Shown here piece after piece: positions 13,572 through 19,287 of a stretch of DNA of 21,643 bases. Source of the DNA: CAZCCC01 sp964535715 (GTDB taxonomy: Bacteria; Patescibacteriota; Patescibacteriia; Buchananbacterales; UBA6539); NCBI GenBank assembly GCA_964535715.1, contig CAZHUO010000022.1:1-21643 (forward strand), written 5' to 3'. The translations under genes were made by a program, and so were the position numbers. A model generated the notes under the pieces. That model searched no databases. It was not told where the DNA came from and saw only the letters and a list, made by a program, of their open reading frames with translations. Position 1 is the first letter of the stretch; every line of letters starts with the position of its first letter.

Positions 13572-13862
13572 CTAATCCTGTTCTTGATTTGACCTGCTAA
13601 GTATTGACTGTTTCATGTATTCCCTTTGCTCATCGGTAAGCATTCGGCCATGCTCTTTTAATAAACGGCTTTCTATTTTTTTCAGTTCTGCGTCAACATT
13701 AACTATTCCTTTTTTTTCGGCATATGTCTGATTAAGCTGGGATAAAACAAAATCAATTTCTTCCGGCTTCATATCGCTGTTTCTAAAGACTTCAATCCAA
13801 CCGGGCATATCACTGTCCGGAAGGGTAATTTTTTCAATATGTGGTATTTTTTCCGCAGTCAT
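13572..13862 (-). CDS. 96-aa protein of unknown function
   Basis: A soluble, acidic 96-aa protein without membrane segment or cysteine. The N-terminal third (KIPHIEKITLPDSDMPGWIE) could be a strand and turn; the rest is helical with many charged residues (KPEEIDFVLSQLNQTYAEKK, LTDEQREYMKQSIL). I do not recognise a family. It starts at an ATG with no Shine-Dalgarno and ends 45 bases before the 740-aa lipoprotein gene on the same strand, so the two may form a unit. Coding status is supported by length, codon use like its neighbours and the absence of a better frame. Confidence 0.6.
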   Translation of the reverse strand: MTAEKIPHIEKITLPDSDMPGWIEVFRNSDMKPEEIDFVLSQLNQTYAEKKGIVNVDAELKKIESRLLKEHGRMLTDEQREYMKQSILSRSNQEQD

Positions 13863-13930
13863 AGATTTGAAATTTATATTATTTAATAGTAAATTTTCAT
13901 CAATTTAATTTTCCGCTTTTTATACTTAAA

Positions 13931-13962
13931 AGTCAACAAAAAAGCCGACTATTTGGTTGACT
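13931..13962 (-). terminator. Possible terminator after the methyltransferase gene
   Basis: AGTCAAC (13931-13937) and GTTGACT (13956-13962) are exact inverted repeats. On the minus strand the loop carries a T-run and TTTTAAG follows. The right arm also gives a TTGACT word upstream of the 96-aa gene. The 254-base gap 13863-14116 holds nothing else I can name. Confidence 0.35.
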
Positions 13963-14116
13963 AATTTGTATAATCAATAAGCCGATTTTAAATTATTTTT
14001 TAATTAAATTGGATTGTCTTTTTATTACTTTATTTCATTTATGCTCTGTTTTCTCCACTCCCCTGATAAATCAAACGGAGTCGTCGGTCGAGATGATTAA
14101 AAAAAGAATTTTTAAT

Positions 14117-14809
14117 TTACCAAGCGCCGGGAATCAGGCGGTATTTTACTTTTTTTGTATACTCCAAATAACCTGGTAATTCTTTTTTCAGCATATTGTC
14201 TTCCAGATAAGTCCGTAAAATCAAAATAACAGCAGTAATGCCAGAAGGGATTAAAGACCAAAGCGAACCGAAAACCAGGCCAAAGCTTATAGCCATTAAA
14301 ATTCCGCCGACATATCCTGGATGGCGGACATATTGATATGGACCGCTTTGGACAACTTGCTGTCCTCGGTCTTTCTGTATCCTCACCATACTGGAAAACC
14401 ATTTATTTATCAGCATCGGCCAGGTAAACATAAAGATAGCAAAGAAGAAAAGAATATAATTTAGAACATAACCCCAAACTGGAAAAGCTGGACTCCAGCC
14501 AAATCGGCCGGTGTCTAAAACACCAATTGCCCAAGCAGCTAAGGTCATGGTAGTAAAGCCAGTAAATAAAATTTTATCCCACCATTTCACGCCGGGACCC
14601 GGATGCATCCTTTCTTTGGCTAAATCCATTTTATCACGGAATAAAATCATGGTTATCAATGTAATCATTGCCATGGCCAAACCAAAAATCCAGCCTTGCC
14701 AGTAATTGATGCGACCGGCTAAAATAAAATTAAACAGCAAAATAAAAAGCGTTCCAAAAATTCCTTTTAACACCATAGTAATAAAAGTAATTTTTTTATT
14801 TTCCCCCAT
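14117..14809 (-). CDS. Isoprenylcysteine carboxyl methyltransferase-type membrane methyltransferase
   Basis: A 230-aa membrane protein with about five hydrophobic segments. The C-terminal block GPYQYVRHPGYVGGI (156-170), RTYLEDNML (199-207) and GYLEYTKKVKYRLIPG (213-228) is the conserved S-adenosylmethionine-binding region of the ICMT/phospholipid methyltransferase-like family (G-P-Y-x-Y-V-R-H-P, then E-E/D, then Y-x-x-Y, R-x-I-P). In bacteria such proteins methylate lipids or small molecules; the substrate here is not known. The gene appears nearly leaderless: TATACT (14818-14823) ends eight bases before the ATG. It is transcribed separately from the upstream LRR gene, whose terminator abuts this promoter. 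Confidence 0.87.
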   Translation of the reverse strand: MGENKKITFITMVLKGIFGTLFILLFNFILAGRINYWQGWIFGLAMAMITLITMILFRDKMDLAKERMHPGPGVKWWDKILFTGFTTMTLAAWAIGVLDTGRFGWSPAFPVWGYVLNYILFFFAIFMFTWPMLINKWFSSMVRIQKDRGQQVVQSGPYQYVRHPGYVGGILMAISFGLVFGSLWSLIPSGITAVILILRTYLEDNMLKKELPGYLEYTKKVKYRLIPGAW

Positions 14810-14817
14810 ATAATCTT

Positions 14818-14826
14818 AGTATAACA
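14818..14826 (-). promoter_or_regulatory. Extended -10 promoter of the methyltransferase gene
   Basis: The minus strand reads TGTTATACT, continuous with the T-run of terminator 14826-14848, the same arrangement and nearly the same bases as upstream of truB. Confidence 0.55.
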
Positions 14827-14848
14827 AAAATTGCCTTTTTAGCAATTT
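14826..14848 (-). terminator. Terminator of the LRR lipoprotein gene
   Basis: AAATTGC (14828-14834) and GCAATTT (14842-14848) pair around a seven-base loop and are followed on the minus strand by TTTTTG. It is 23 bases after the LRR gene stop. Confidence 0.75.
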
Positions 14849-14871
14849 GAAAACAATAAATAAAAAAAATT

Positions 14872-15381
14872 TTATTCAATAATATTGACGTCTTTTGGCA
14901 ATCCCTGTCGGATGATTTCTAAATCTTGCTTTGAATATTGGTTGCCCGATAAATTCAGAACTTCCAAATTTTTTAAGTTGCCCAGTTCGTACGGCAGGCC
15001 GGTAAGCTCGTTGTTGGACAAATTAAGAATTTCTAAATTTTGCAGCTGGCCTACTTCGGCCGGAACGCCGGTCATAAGGTTGTTTGAAGCGTTAAGTATC
15101 CGCAAATTTTTCAATAATCTAATTTCTGCCGGCAATGCTCCTGTTAATTTATTGTTTGAAACGTTTAGCTCTTCCAGACCGGTCATTTTAAAAACATCTT
15201 GAGAAACTTTTGTTAAGCCCTGGTTGCTTAAATCAAGCTTATTTTTAGTGGGTACAGCAATAGCAGAATTATTCGAATTAATGTTGGTATTGCTTTGATT
15301 TTGATTAATTTCAGCCGGTATTTTAATACAGCCTGTTGTTATTATTACCAAAATTGGTATTAGAAGCAATATTTTATTCAT
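14872..15381 (-). CDS. Leucine-rich-repeat lipoprotein
   Basis: A 169-aa product with signal peptide MNKILLLIPILVIITTGC, whose last residues form the lipobox, so it should be lipid-anchored outside the membrane. After an Asn/Ser-rich linker come about four to five leucine-rich repeats of 22-24 residues (LDLSNQGLTKV, LEELNVSNNKLTG, LRILNASNNLMTG, LEILNLSNNELTG, LEVLNLSGNQ), which form a binding scaffold. I chose the second of two close ATGs (15381, not 15387) because the predicted start point of promoter 15391-15419 falls at about 15384, making the message nearly leaderless. The partner is unknown. The gene follows the M23 peptidase in order of coordinates but has its own promoter. Confidence 0.85.
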   Translation of the reverse strand: MNKILLLIPILVIITTGCIKIPAEINQNQSNTNINSNNSAIAVPTKNKLDLSNQGLTKVSQDVFKMTGLEELNVSNNKLTGALPAEIRLLKNLRILNASNNLMTGVPAEVGQLQNLEILNLSNNELTGLPYELGNLKNLEVLNLSGNQYSKQDLEIIRQGLPKDVNIIE

Positions 15382-15390
15382 AGTCATTAA

Positions 15391-15419
15391 AATATAGCAT
15401 AATAATTATAAAGTGTCAT
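15391..15419 (-). promoter_or_regulatory. Promoter of the LRR lipoprotein gene
   Basis: ATGACA (15414-15419), a 17-base spacer, and TATATT (15391-15396) preceded by TGC. The -35 overlaps the stop codon of the M23 gene. It has the same -35 word, spacer and TGC extension as the promoter at 10579-10607. Confidence 0.7.
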
Positions 15420-16225
15420 TATTCAACGGGCAAAATTAAAAGCGGATCAAGCCATTGCTCAAGCAACTTTTCGTCTGAAACATAACCGCGCAAATTGATG
15501 TCAGTTCCACGATACAAAGCAAAATGAAGATGCTTCCGCTCATAATCAGTTTGTTTGGTATTGCCCTGGCCCAATGTGCCGATTTGCTGGCCGGCTTTGA
15601 TTTTCTCCCCTTTTTTTATCATTGAGTCGGGATTAAGGTGGCCGTAAATTGCTAAAACCATTTCACCATTAATCAAATGGCTAATAACCACAGTTCCGCC
15701 ATAGCCGGAAGTCCAAGAGGAATACATAACTTCTCCGCCGGCAATCGCCCAAACCGGCACGTCTTCTGTAGCATCTTCGTATTCCACATCAGCCCCGGTG
15801 TGGTAGCCGGTAAACCGTTCAGGCTGAATTAATGAATTTTCAGGCGTAATATAAGCACCGAAGAATTTTTTAGTAATGCGGCTTTGAAAATCCTTGATTG
15901 GTTCTTGAAGACCAGAGGAAGTATTTTGCGGTTCTGCTGGATTTTGTTTGCCCGGGCAAGGAGCAAATTCGCAGTTTGGCCCGCTTCGGCCAACAGCGCT
16001 TCCGTCAGGGCAGAGTTTTGCCTCCATAGTGCAGGCAGTCGGCTGGTTAGTTGGTGGCTGGGTAATATTATTAAGCTGGCAGCCAGCCAAGAAAAATAAT
16101 AATAATGAGGTAAAGACTAGTTTGTTTATAAAATTTTCTGTTAATAATAAAATTAATAAATATAAACACCAAATTACAAATTTCAAATCCCAAACAAATA
16201 TCAAATCACAAAACTCAAATTTCAA
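15419..16225 (-). CDS. M23-family peptidase lipoprotein, start uncertain
   Basis: LytM-type M23 endopeptidases cut peptidoglycan cross-bridges. The zinc site is visible as HTGAD (His142, Asp146) and HLH (His232, His234), with YGHL (194-197) between. A lipobox LAGC (Cys49) follows a hydrophobic stretch KLVFTSLLLFFLAGC, so the protein is exported and lipid-anchored. Residues 65-90 hold a Cys-rich module (CTMEAKLCPDGSAVG, CEFAPC) also seen in other secreted proteins. The frame reaches TTG 16225, but residues 1-26 (KFEFCDLIFVW, DLKFVIW) are translation of a noncoding repeat. The natural lipoprotein start would be the codon at 16127-16129, which is ATA instead of ATG. Either ATA, another non-ATG codon, or the TTG inside the repeat is used. 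Confidence 0.85.
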   Translation of the reverse strand: MKFEFCDLIFVWDLKFVIWCLYLLILLLTENFINKLVFTSLLLFFLAGCQLNNITQPPTNQPTACTMEAKLCPDGSAVGRSGPNCEFAPCPGKQNPAEPQNTSSGLQEPIKDFQSRITKKFFGAYITPENSLIQPERFTGYHTGADVEYEDATEDVPVWAIAGGEVMYSSWTSGYGGTVVISHLINGEMVLAIYGHLNPDSMIKKGEKIKAGQQIGTLGQGNTKQTDYERKHLHFALYRGTDINLRGYVSDEKLLEQWLDPLLILPVE

Positions 16226-16308
16226 ACTCTGAGTCTAGCTGTTTGTAAATTGATACTTGTAATTTGTTTGGATCTTGAGATTTTGGATTTGGAATTTATT
16301 TCAGAGTC
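16136..16308. repeat. Imperfect inverted repeat of CAAATTT-type words
   Basis: The left arm (about 16161-16232) repeats words such as CAAATTACAAATTTCAAATC. The right arm (about 16241-16308) carries their inverse, for example TTGTAATTTG at 16257-16266 against CAAATTACAA at 16170-16179, and TCAGAGT (16301-16307) against ACTCTGA (16226-16232). Read as protein it gives FVWDLKFVIW-like strings, a type seen in spurious frames of related genomes. It overlaps the 5' end of the M23 frame. Confidence 0.65.
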
Positions 16309-16318
16309 TAAAAACTTT

Positions 16319-16371
16319 CCTGAATCTTGAACCAAGTTTGCCCCGTTGAATAACGGGGTTCAGGATGACAA
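16319..16371. repeat. Hairpin repeat with GTTCAGGATGACA end
   Basis: CCCCGTT (16341-16347) and AACGGGG (16352-16358) form a tight hairpin; CCTGAA (16319-16324) and TTCAGG (16359-16364) enclose it. The word TTCAGGATGACA is common in interspersed bacterial repeats. There is no T-run next to the stem on the minus strand, so a terminator role for the gene ending at 16390 is doubtful. Confidence 0.5.
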
Positions 16372-16389
16372 GGCGTTTTAATACATTTA

Positions 16390-17754
16390 CTAAAACTGAT
16401 AAACTTGCCCATACTCCGGTATTTGCGATGCAATCTTTAATTTGTTTTTTATATCACTTGCCAGTGCTTCATTTCCCGCTTCTTCGCCATGAACAATAAA
16501 GATTTTGCTTGGCTTTGGGCTAGTAATTTTGCCAAGCCAATTAAGCAGTTTTGGATGATCAGCATGCGAGGAATAGCCGCCAATGGCGGAAACTTTTGCT
16601 TTTACTTTTATTTTTTCTTCATCAATAATCACCAGCTTGGCGCCATTCAAAAGTTCCCTGCCTAAGGATCCTTCAGCCTGATAGGAAACAATCAGCAGAT
16701 GGTTTTTTGGATTGGCAAGGTTGAATTTTAGATGATGCGGCATCCGCCCGCCAACGCACATACCTGAACCAGCCAAAATTACTTTTGGCGGCGGGGTAGT
16801 ATTGATGCTTTTTGATTCTTGGGTTGAAGCCGTATATTTTAAGCCAGGAAAATTAAACAAATCATCTCCTTTCATTATCAGCTCTTGTGACTGCTGATCA
16901 TACATATCAACATATTTTTTATAAACGGCTGTTGCTTTTATTGCCAATGGACTATCAACAAAAATCGGAACATAAGGAATTTTTTTGTTTTCCGCCAGGT
17001 AGTTTAACTCATAAAGAACTTCCTGTGTCCTTTCCAAAGCAAATGCCGGAATCATTAAAACGCCGCCAGAGCCGACAGAATCAATAATCGCCTGGTGTAA
17101 TAGCTTCAGCCTTTCCGAACTTTTCTCATGAATTTTTCCGCCATAAGTGGATTCAACAAAAACCAAATCGGCATCATTAATAAATTCCGTATCCCTGACA
17201 ATTGGAGCCGGCGGGTTGCCCAAGTCGCCGGAAAATACCAATTTTTTTTCTTTGCCTTTTTCGGTAATCCAAACTTCAAAAATTGCCGAACCCAAAATAT
17301 GGCCGGCATCAATCATTTTTATTTTTATGCTGTCTGCAATTTTTTTTATTTCCCGGTATGGCAAAGGCTCAAAATGCCTGATCATTTCCAACACGTCAGA
17401 TTCGCGGTAGAGCGGCTGAATATTATTTCTTTTTGCTTCTTCTAAAATTACTCGAGCCGAATCCGCTAGCATTATTTCGGCAAAATCGGCAGTCGGTTCA
17501 GTGCAATAAATTTTTCCCAAAAAGCCTTCTTTAAAAAGCTTTGGCAGGCGGCCGCAGTGGTCAAGGTGGGCGTGGGTCAGCAAAACAAAATCAATTGTTT
17601 TTGGGTCAAAAGAAAATTTTTCCAAATTGCGTTTGGAAGCGAAATGCTGTCCCTGAAAAATTCCGCAGTCAACCAGAAATTTTAAGCTTTGTGTTTCTAT
17701 TAAGATGCAGGAACCGGTCACTTCTTGGCAGGCGCCGTGAAAGGATATTTTCAT
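16390..17754 (-). CDS. Beta-CASP metallo-beta-lactamase-fold ribonuclease-like protein
   Basis: A 454-aa cytoplasmic protein of the CPSF73/YSH1-like group (COG1236 type), zinc-dependent RNA hydrolases. Motifs in order are HAHLDHCG (61-68), GH in DAGHILGSA (149-157), SGDLG (175-179), ESTYGG (201-206), PAFALERTQEVL (236-247, beta-CASP motif A region), SGMCVGGR (330-337), SSHADH (395-400) and VHGE (421-424). All metal ligands expected for the fold are present. Its ATG overlaps the stop of the upstream Nudix gene in an ATGA, showing translational coupling. Role in mRNA decay or RNA maturation is inferred from the family. Confidence 0.92.
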   Translation of the reverse strand: MKISFHGACQEVTGSCILIETQSLKFLVDCGIFQGQHFASKRNLEKFSFDPKTIDFVLLTHAHLDHCGRLPKLFKEGFLGKIYCTEPTADFAEIMLADSARVILEEAKRNNIQPLYRESDVLEMIRHFEPLPYREIKKIADSIKIKMIDAGHILGSAIFEVWITEKGKEKKLVFSGDLGNPPAPIVRDTEFINDADLVFVESTYGGKIHEKSSERLKLLHQAIIDSVGSGGVLMIPAFALERTQEVLYELNYLAENKKIPYVPIFVDSPLAIKATAVYKKYVDMYDQQSQELIMKGDDLFNFPGLKYTASTQESKSINTTPPPKVILAGSGMCVGGRMPHHLKFNLANPKNHLLIVSYQAEGSLGRELLNGAKLVIIDEEKIKVKAKVSAIGGYSSHADHPKLLNWLGKITSPKPSKIFIVHGEEAGNEALASDIKNKLKIASQIPEYGQVYQF

Positions 17755-18257
17755 AAGTTTAATATTTTTTGGATTTCCAAAAGAAAAGTTAGATCTCTGG
17801 CATTAATAAATTTACCTTCATAATTTTCTGGTTTGTCCGTCTTAATTAGATTAATTGCCACATCTAAATTAACCCAAAGCAGTTTAAATTCATCGCCTAA
17901 TTCTTCTTCGGTAAATTCCGGCAACAATTTTTTTCCAATCACTTCTGCCAAATAGCAAAATGATTCTTGCTTCATTTCCCATTTATCTTTATATTCCAAA
18001 ATTGAGCCAACTTCGTCGCTAATTTCTATCTGGCAGCCGGCTTCTTCCAGGCATTCACGTTTTAATGCGGTAATCTTGTCTTCACCTTTTTCAATGCCTC
18101 CCCCCGGCAATTTATGATAATTATGCTTACCAACATGCAATAAAGCAATCTTTTTTTCTTTATCAAAAATCACCGCCCGAACCGCCCGGCGGATTTTCCA
18201 GCCTTTGGTATCTTTTGGTAAAACATTATTAAGATTGATAATTGCCAGTTGTTTCAT
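17751..18257 (-). CDS. Nudix hydrolase
   Basis: The 168-aa protein has a complete Nudix box at residues 53-75: G-x5-E-x7-R-E-C-L-E-E-A-G-C, with the metal-binding REC(L)EE intact. Nudix enzymes hydrolyse nucleoside diphosphates linked to another group; the substrate cannot be read from the box. Residues 20-50 (RRAVRAVIFDKEKKIALL) are the usual first strands. The gene starts 24 bases after the 64-aa gene and overlaps the beta-CASP gene by four bases (ATGA), so the four minus-strand genes 18623 to 16390 are probably one operon. No Shine-Dalgarno is seen at its ATG. Confidence 0.92.
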   Translation of the reverse strand: MKQLAIINLNNVLPKDTKGWKIRRAVRAVIFDKEKKIALLHVGKHNYHKLPGGGIEKGEDKITALKRECLEEAGCQIEISDEVGSILEYKDKWEMKQESFCYLAEVIGKKLLPEFTEEELGDEFKLLWVNLDVAINLIKTDKPENYEGKFINARDLTFLLEIQKILNL

Positions 18258-18281
18258 ATAAATTTATCGCGTTTTTAAAAA

Positions 18282-18476
18282 CTATTCATCCAGCTCTTGC
18301 ATTCTTCTCTCAAATTCAAAAAATTTTTCAATTAATTCCTCTTCTTTAGTAAAAGATTCAATAATTAAATTATGAAGATTTTCTTTTAGCTGCCTTACTT
18401 TGGTAATTTTATCAGTTAACACCAAATTTTCATCAATGGCACCGTCAATATTACCCTTATTGCCCTTGACCATCAT
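18282..18476 (-). CDS. Small helical protein (64 aa), function unknown
   Basis: A 64-aa protein, acidic, predicted to be one long helix from about residue 22 (ITKVRQLKENLHNLIIESFTK, then ELIEKFFEFERRMQEL, with hydrophobic residues at heptad-like spacing), so probably a coiled coil. It starts at ATG 18476 (a second ATG follows directly) with AGAAGG six bases upstream, one of the few clear Shine-Dalgarno sites here. It stands 12 bases after a 44-aa gene and 24 bases before the Nudix gene on the same strand. No family is recognised. Confidence 0.6.
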   Translation of the reverse strand: MMVKGNKGNIDGAIDENLVLTDKITKVRQLKENLHNLIIESFTKEEELIEKFFEFERRMQELDE

Positions 18477-18488
18477 TGCAAGCCTTCT

Positions 18489-18623
18489 CTACTGTGCTAT
18501 ATAATCCCTTTCCATCGCATCTAAACGTTCGCTTAATTTTTCCATTCTTTCGCGCATTATTAAAACTTTATCCCTCTCAATTAAAACACCCTCGTTAATC
18601 GGTATTGGTTTATTTTCAGCCAT
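18489..18623 (-). CDS. Very small helical protein (44 aa), function unknown
   Basis: ATG 18623 to TAG 18489 encodes 44 residues beginning MAENKPIPINEGVLIERDK and continuing MRERMEKLSERLDAMERDY. The second half is a strongly amphipathic, Glu/Arg-rich helix, likely coiled coil. It is supported by a promoter 36 bases upstream (18659-18667), by the close spacing (12 bases) to the 64-aa gene, and by codon use like neighbours. It would be the first gene of the operon ending with the beta-CASP protein. The two small helical proteins could pair with each other, which is inference. Confidence 0.55.
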   Translation of the reverse strand: MAENKPIPINEGVLIERDKVLIMRERMEKLSERLDAMERDYIAQ

Positions 18624-18658
18624 ATAAATAAAATTAAATTAATTTATTTCTTTAAATT

Positions 18659-18667
18659 ATTATACCA
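18659..18667 (-). promoter_or_regulatory. Extended -10 promoter of the small-protein/Nudix/beta-CASP operon
   Basis: The minus strand reads TGGTATAAT directly after the T-run of the cold-shock gene terminator. No -35 word is found in the hairpin. The leader would be about 29 bases. Confidence 0.6.
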
Positions 18668-18690
18668 AAAAATCGCCGGCTTGGCGATTT
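18665..18690 (-). terminator. Terminator of the cold-shock gene
   Basis: AAATCGCC (18670-18677) and GGCGATTT (18683-18690) pair around a five-base loop and are followed on the minus strand by TTTTTTGG. Confidence 0.85.
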
Positions 18691-18718
18691 CTTGATAACT
18701 TCTTTTTCTATGAAAAAG

Positions 18719-18916
18719 TTAAATTTTTGTGACTTTTACTGCAGCCGGACCCTTTTGAGTCTCGCTTAGCTCAAAGCTGACTTTGTCGCCTTCGCTAAGT
18801 TCGCTGAATTCAACTCCGACCAATTCGCTAGCATGAAAAAATAAATCTTTTTCTCCGCCGTCTTGCGCAATAAAGCCGAAATTCTTATCAGTCAATTTTT
18901 TGATTGTTCCTTGCAT
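18719..18916 (-). CDS. Cold-shock domain protein
   Basis: A 65-aa single cold-shock domain, the normal length. RNP1-type KNFGFIA (11-17) and RNP2-type LFFHAS (25-30) are present, so it should bind single-stranded RNA or DNA as an RNA chaperone. The C-terminus GPAAVKVTKI is typical. It lies 76 bases downstream of tRNA-Glu on the same strand; no strong promoter is seen in the gap, so it may be read from the tRNA promoter (19186-19214) and released by tRNA processing. The leader holds a short GAAAT/ATTTC hairpin. No Shine-Dalgarno is seen. Terminator 18665-18690 follows. Confidence 0.95.
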   Translation of the reverse strand: MQGTIKKLTDKNFGFIAQDGGEKDLFFHASELVGVEFSELSEGDKVSFELSETQKGPAAVKVTKI

Positions 18917-18992
18917 AATTGTGATAGAAATAATGTGAATTAGTTTGTGATAGTTAGTAGAAATTCGACTTTATTTCTATAGTAACTATACT

Positions 18993-19067
18993 TGGTGACC
19001 CGTGGGGGAATCGAACCCCCGTTGCCAGGATGAAAACCTGGTGTCCTAACCACTAGACGAACGGGCC
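18993..19067 (-). tRNA. tRNA-Glu (anticodon TTC)
   Basis: The minus strand folds into a complete cloverleaf. The acceptor stem GGCCCGT/ACGGGTC has one G-U pair; the D-arm contains GTGGTTAGGAC; the anticodon stem CCAGG/CCTGG encloses TTTTCAT with anticodon TTC; the T-arm GGGGG/CCCCC carries TTCGATT. The discriminator base is A and CCA is encoded (18993-18995). A long leader with a perfect 15-base inverted repeat separates it from its likely promoter. Confidence 0.97.
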
Positions 19068-19076
19068 TTAAATAAC

Positions 19077-19145
19077 AATTAACAGTTAACATTTAACTAT
19101 TAACACTTGGTCTGATGGTTAACGGTTATTTGTTAACTGTTAATT
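19077..19145. repeat. Perfect 15-base inverted repeat upstream of tRNA-Glu
   Basis: AATTAACAGTTAACA (19077-19091) is exactly complementary to 19131-19145. Between them are further variants of the word TTAAC (ATTTAACTATTAACAC, GGTTAACGG). It lies in the transcribed leader of tRNA-Glu if promoter 19186-19214 is used. Confidence 0.75.
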
Positions 19146-19185
19146 TTTGCGTCTAGACCTGATTTGACCTTATTCTAACTAAATT

Positions 19186-19214
19186 ATGATAACCTAAATT
19201 TTCAAATTAGTCAA
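19186..19214 (-). promoter_or_regulatory. Likely promoter of tRNA-Glu (and cold-shock gene)
   Basis: TTGACT (19209-19214), 17-base spacer, TATCAT (19186-19191) on the minus strand. The start point would be near 19179, about 110 bases before the mature tRNA end. Confidence 0.55.
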
Positions 19215-19240
19215 TTAAATCTTTCGGTCACAAGCATTTT

Positions 19241-19272
19241 AAAAACAGAGGGATTTTACTCCCCCTGTTTTT
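19241..19272 (-). terminator. Terminator of the FN3/PA14 gene
   Basis: AAAAACAG-A-GGG (19241 onward) pairs with CCC-C-CTGTTTTT (to 19272) with one mismatch. It begins 15 bases after the stop at 19288 and ends on the minus strand in TTTTTA-rich sequence. Confidence 0.75.
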
Positions 19273-19287
19273 ATTAAAATAATTTAT

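Noticed and set aside
14112..14402. 96-codon minus-strand frame inside the methyltransferase gene
   Set aside because: Alternate frame of a confident membrane methyltransferase gene.
16341..16358. Hairpin CCCCGTT/AACGGGG as terminator of the beta-CASP gene
   Set aside because: No T-run follows on the minus strand; the flanks match an interspersed repeat instead.
19077..19145. CRISPR-like or phage attachment repeat next to a tRNA
   Set aside because: Only an inverted repeat of TTAAC words, no regular spacers, no integrase and no repeat of the tRNA 3' end.
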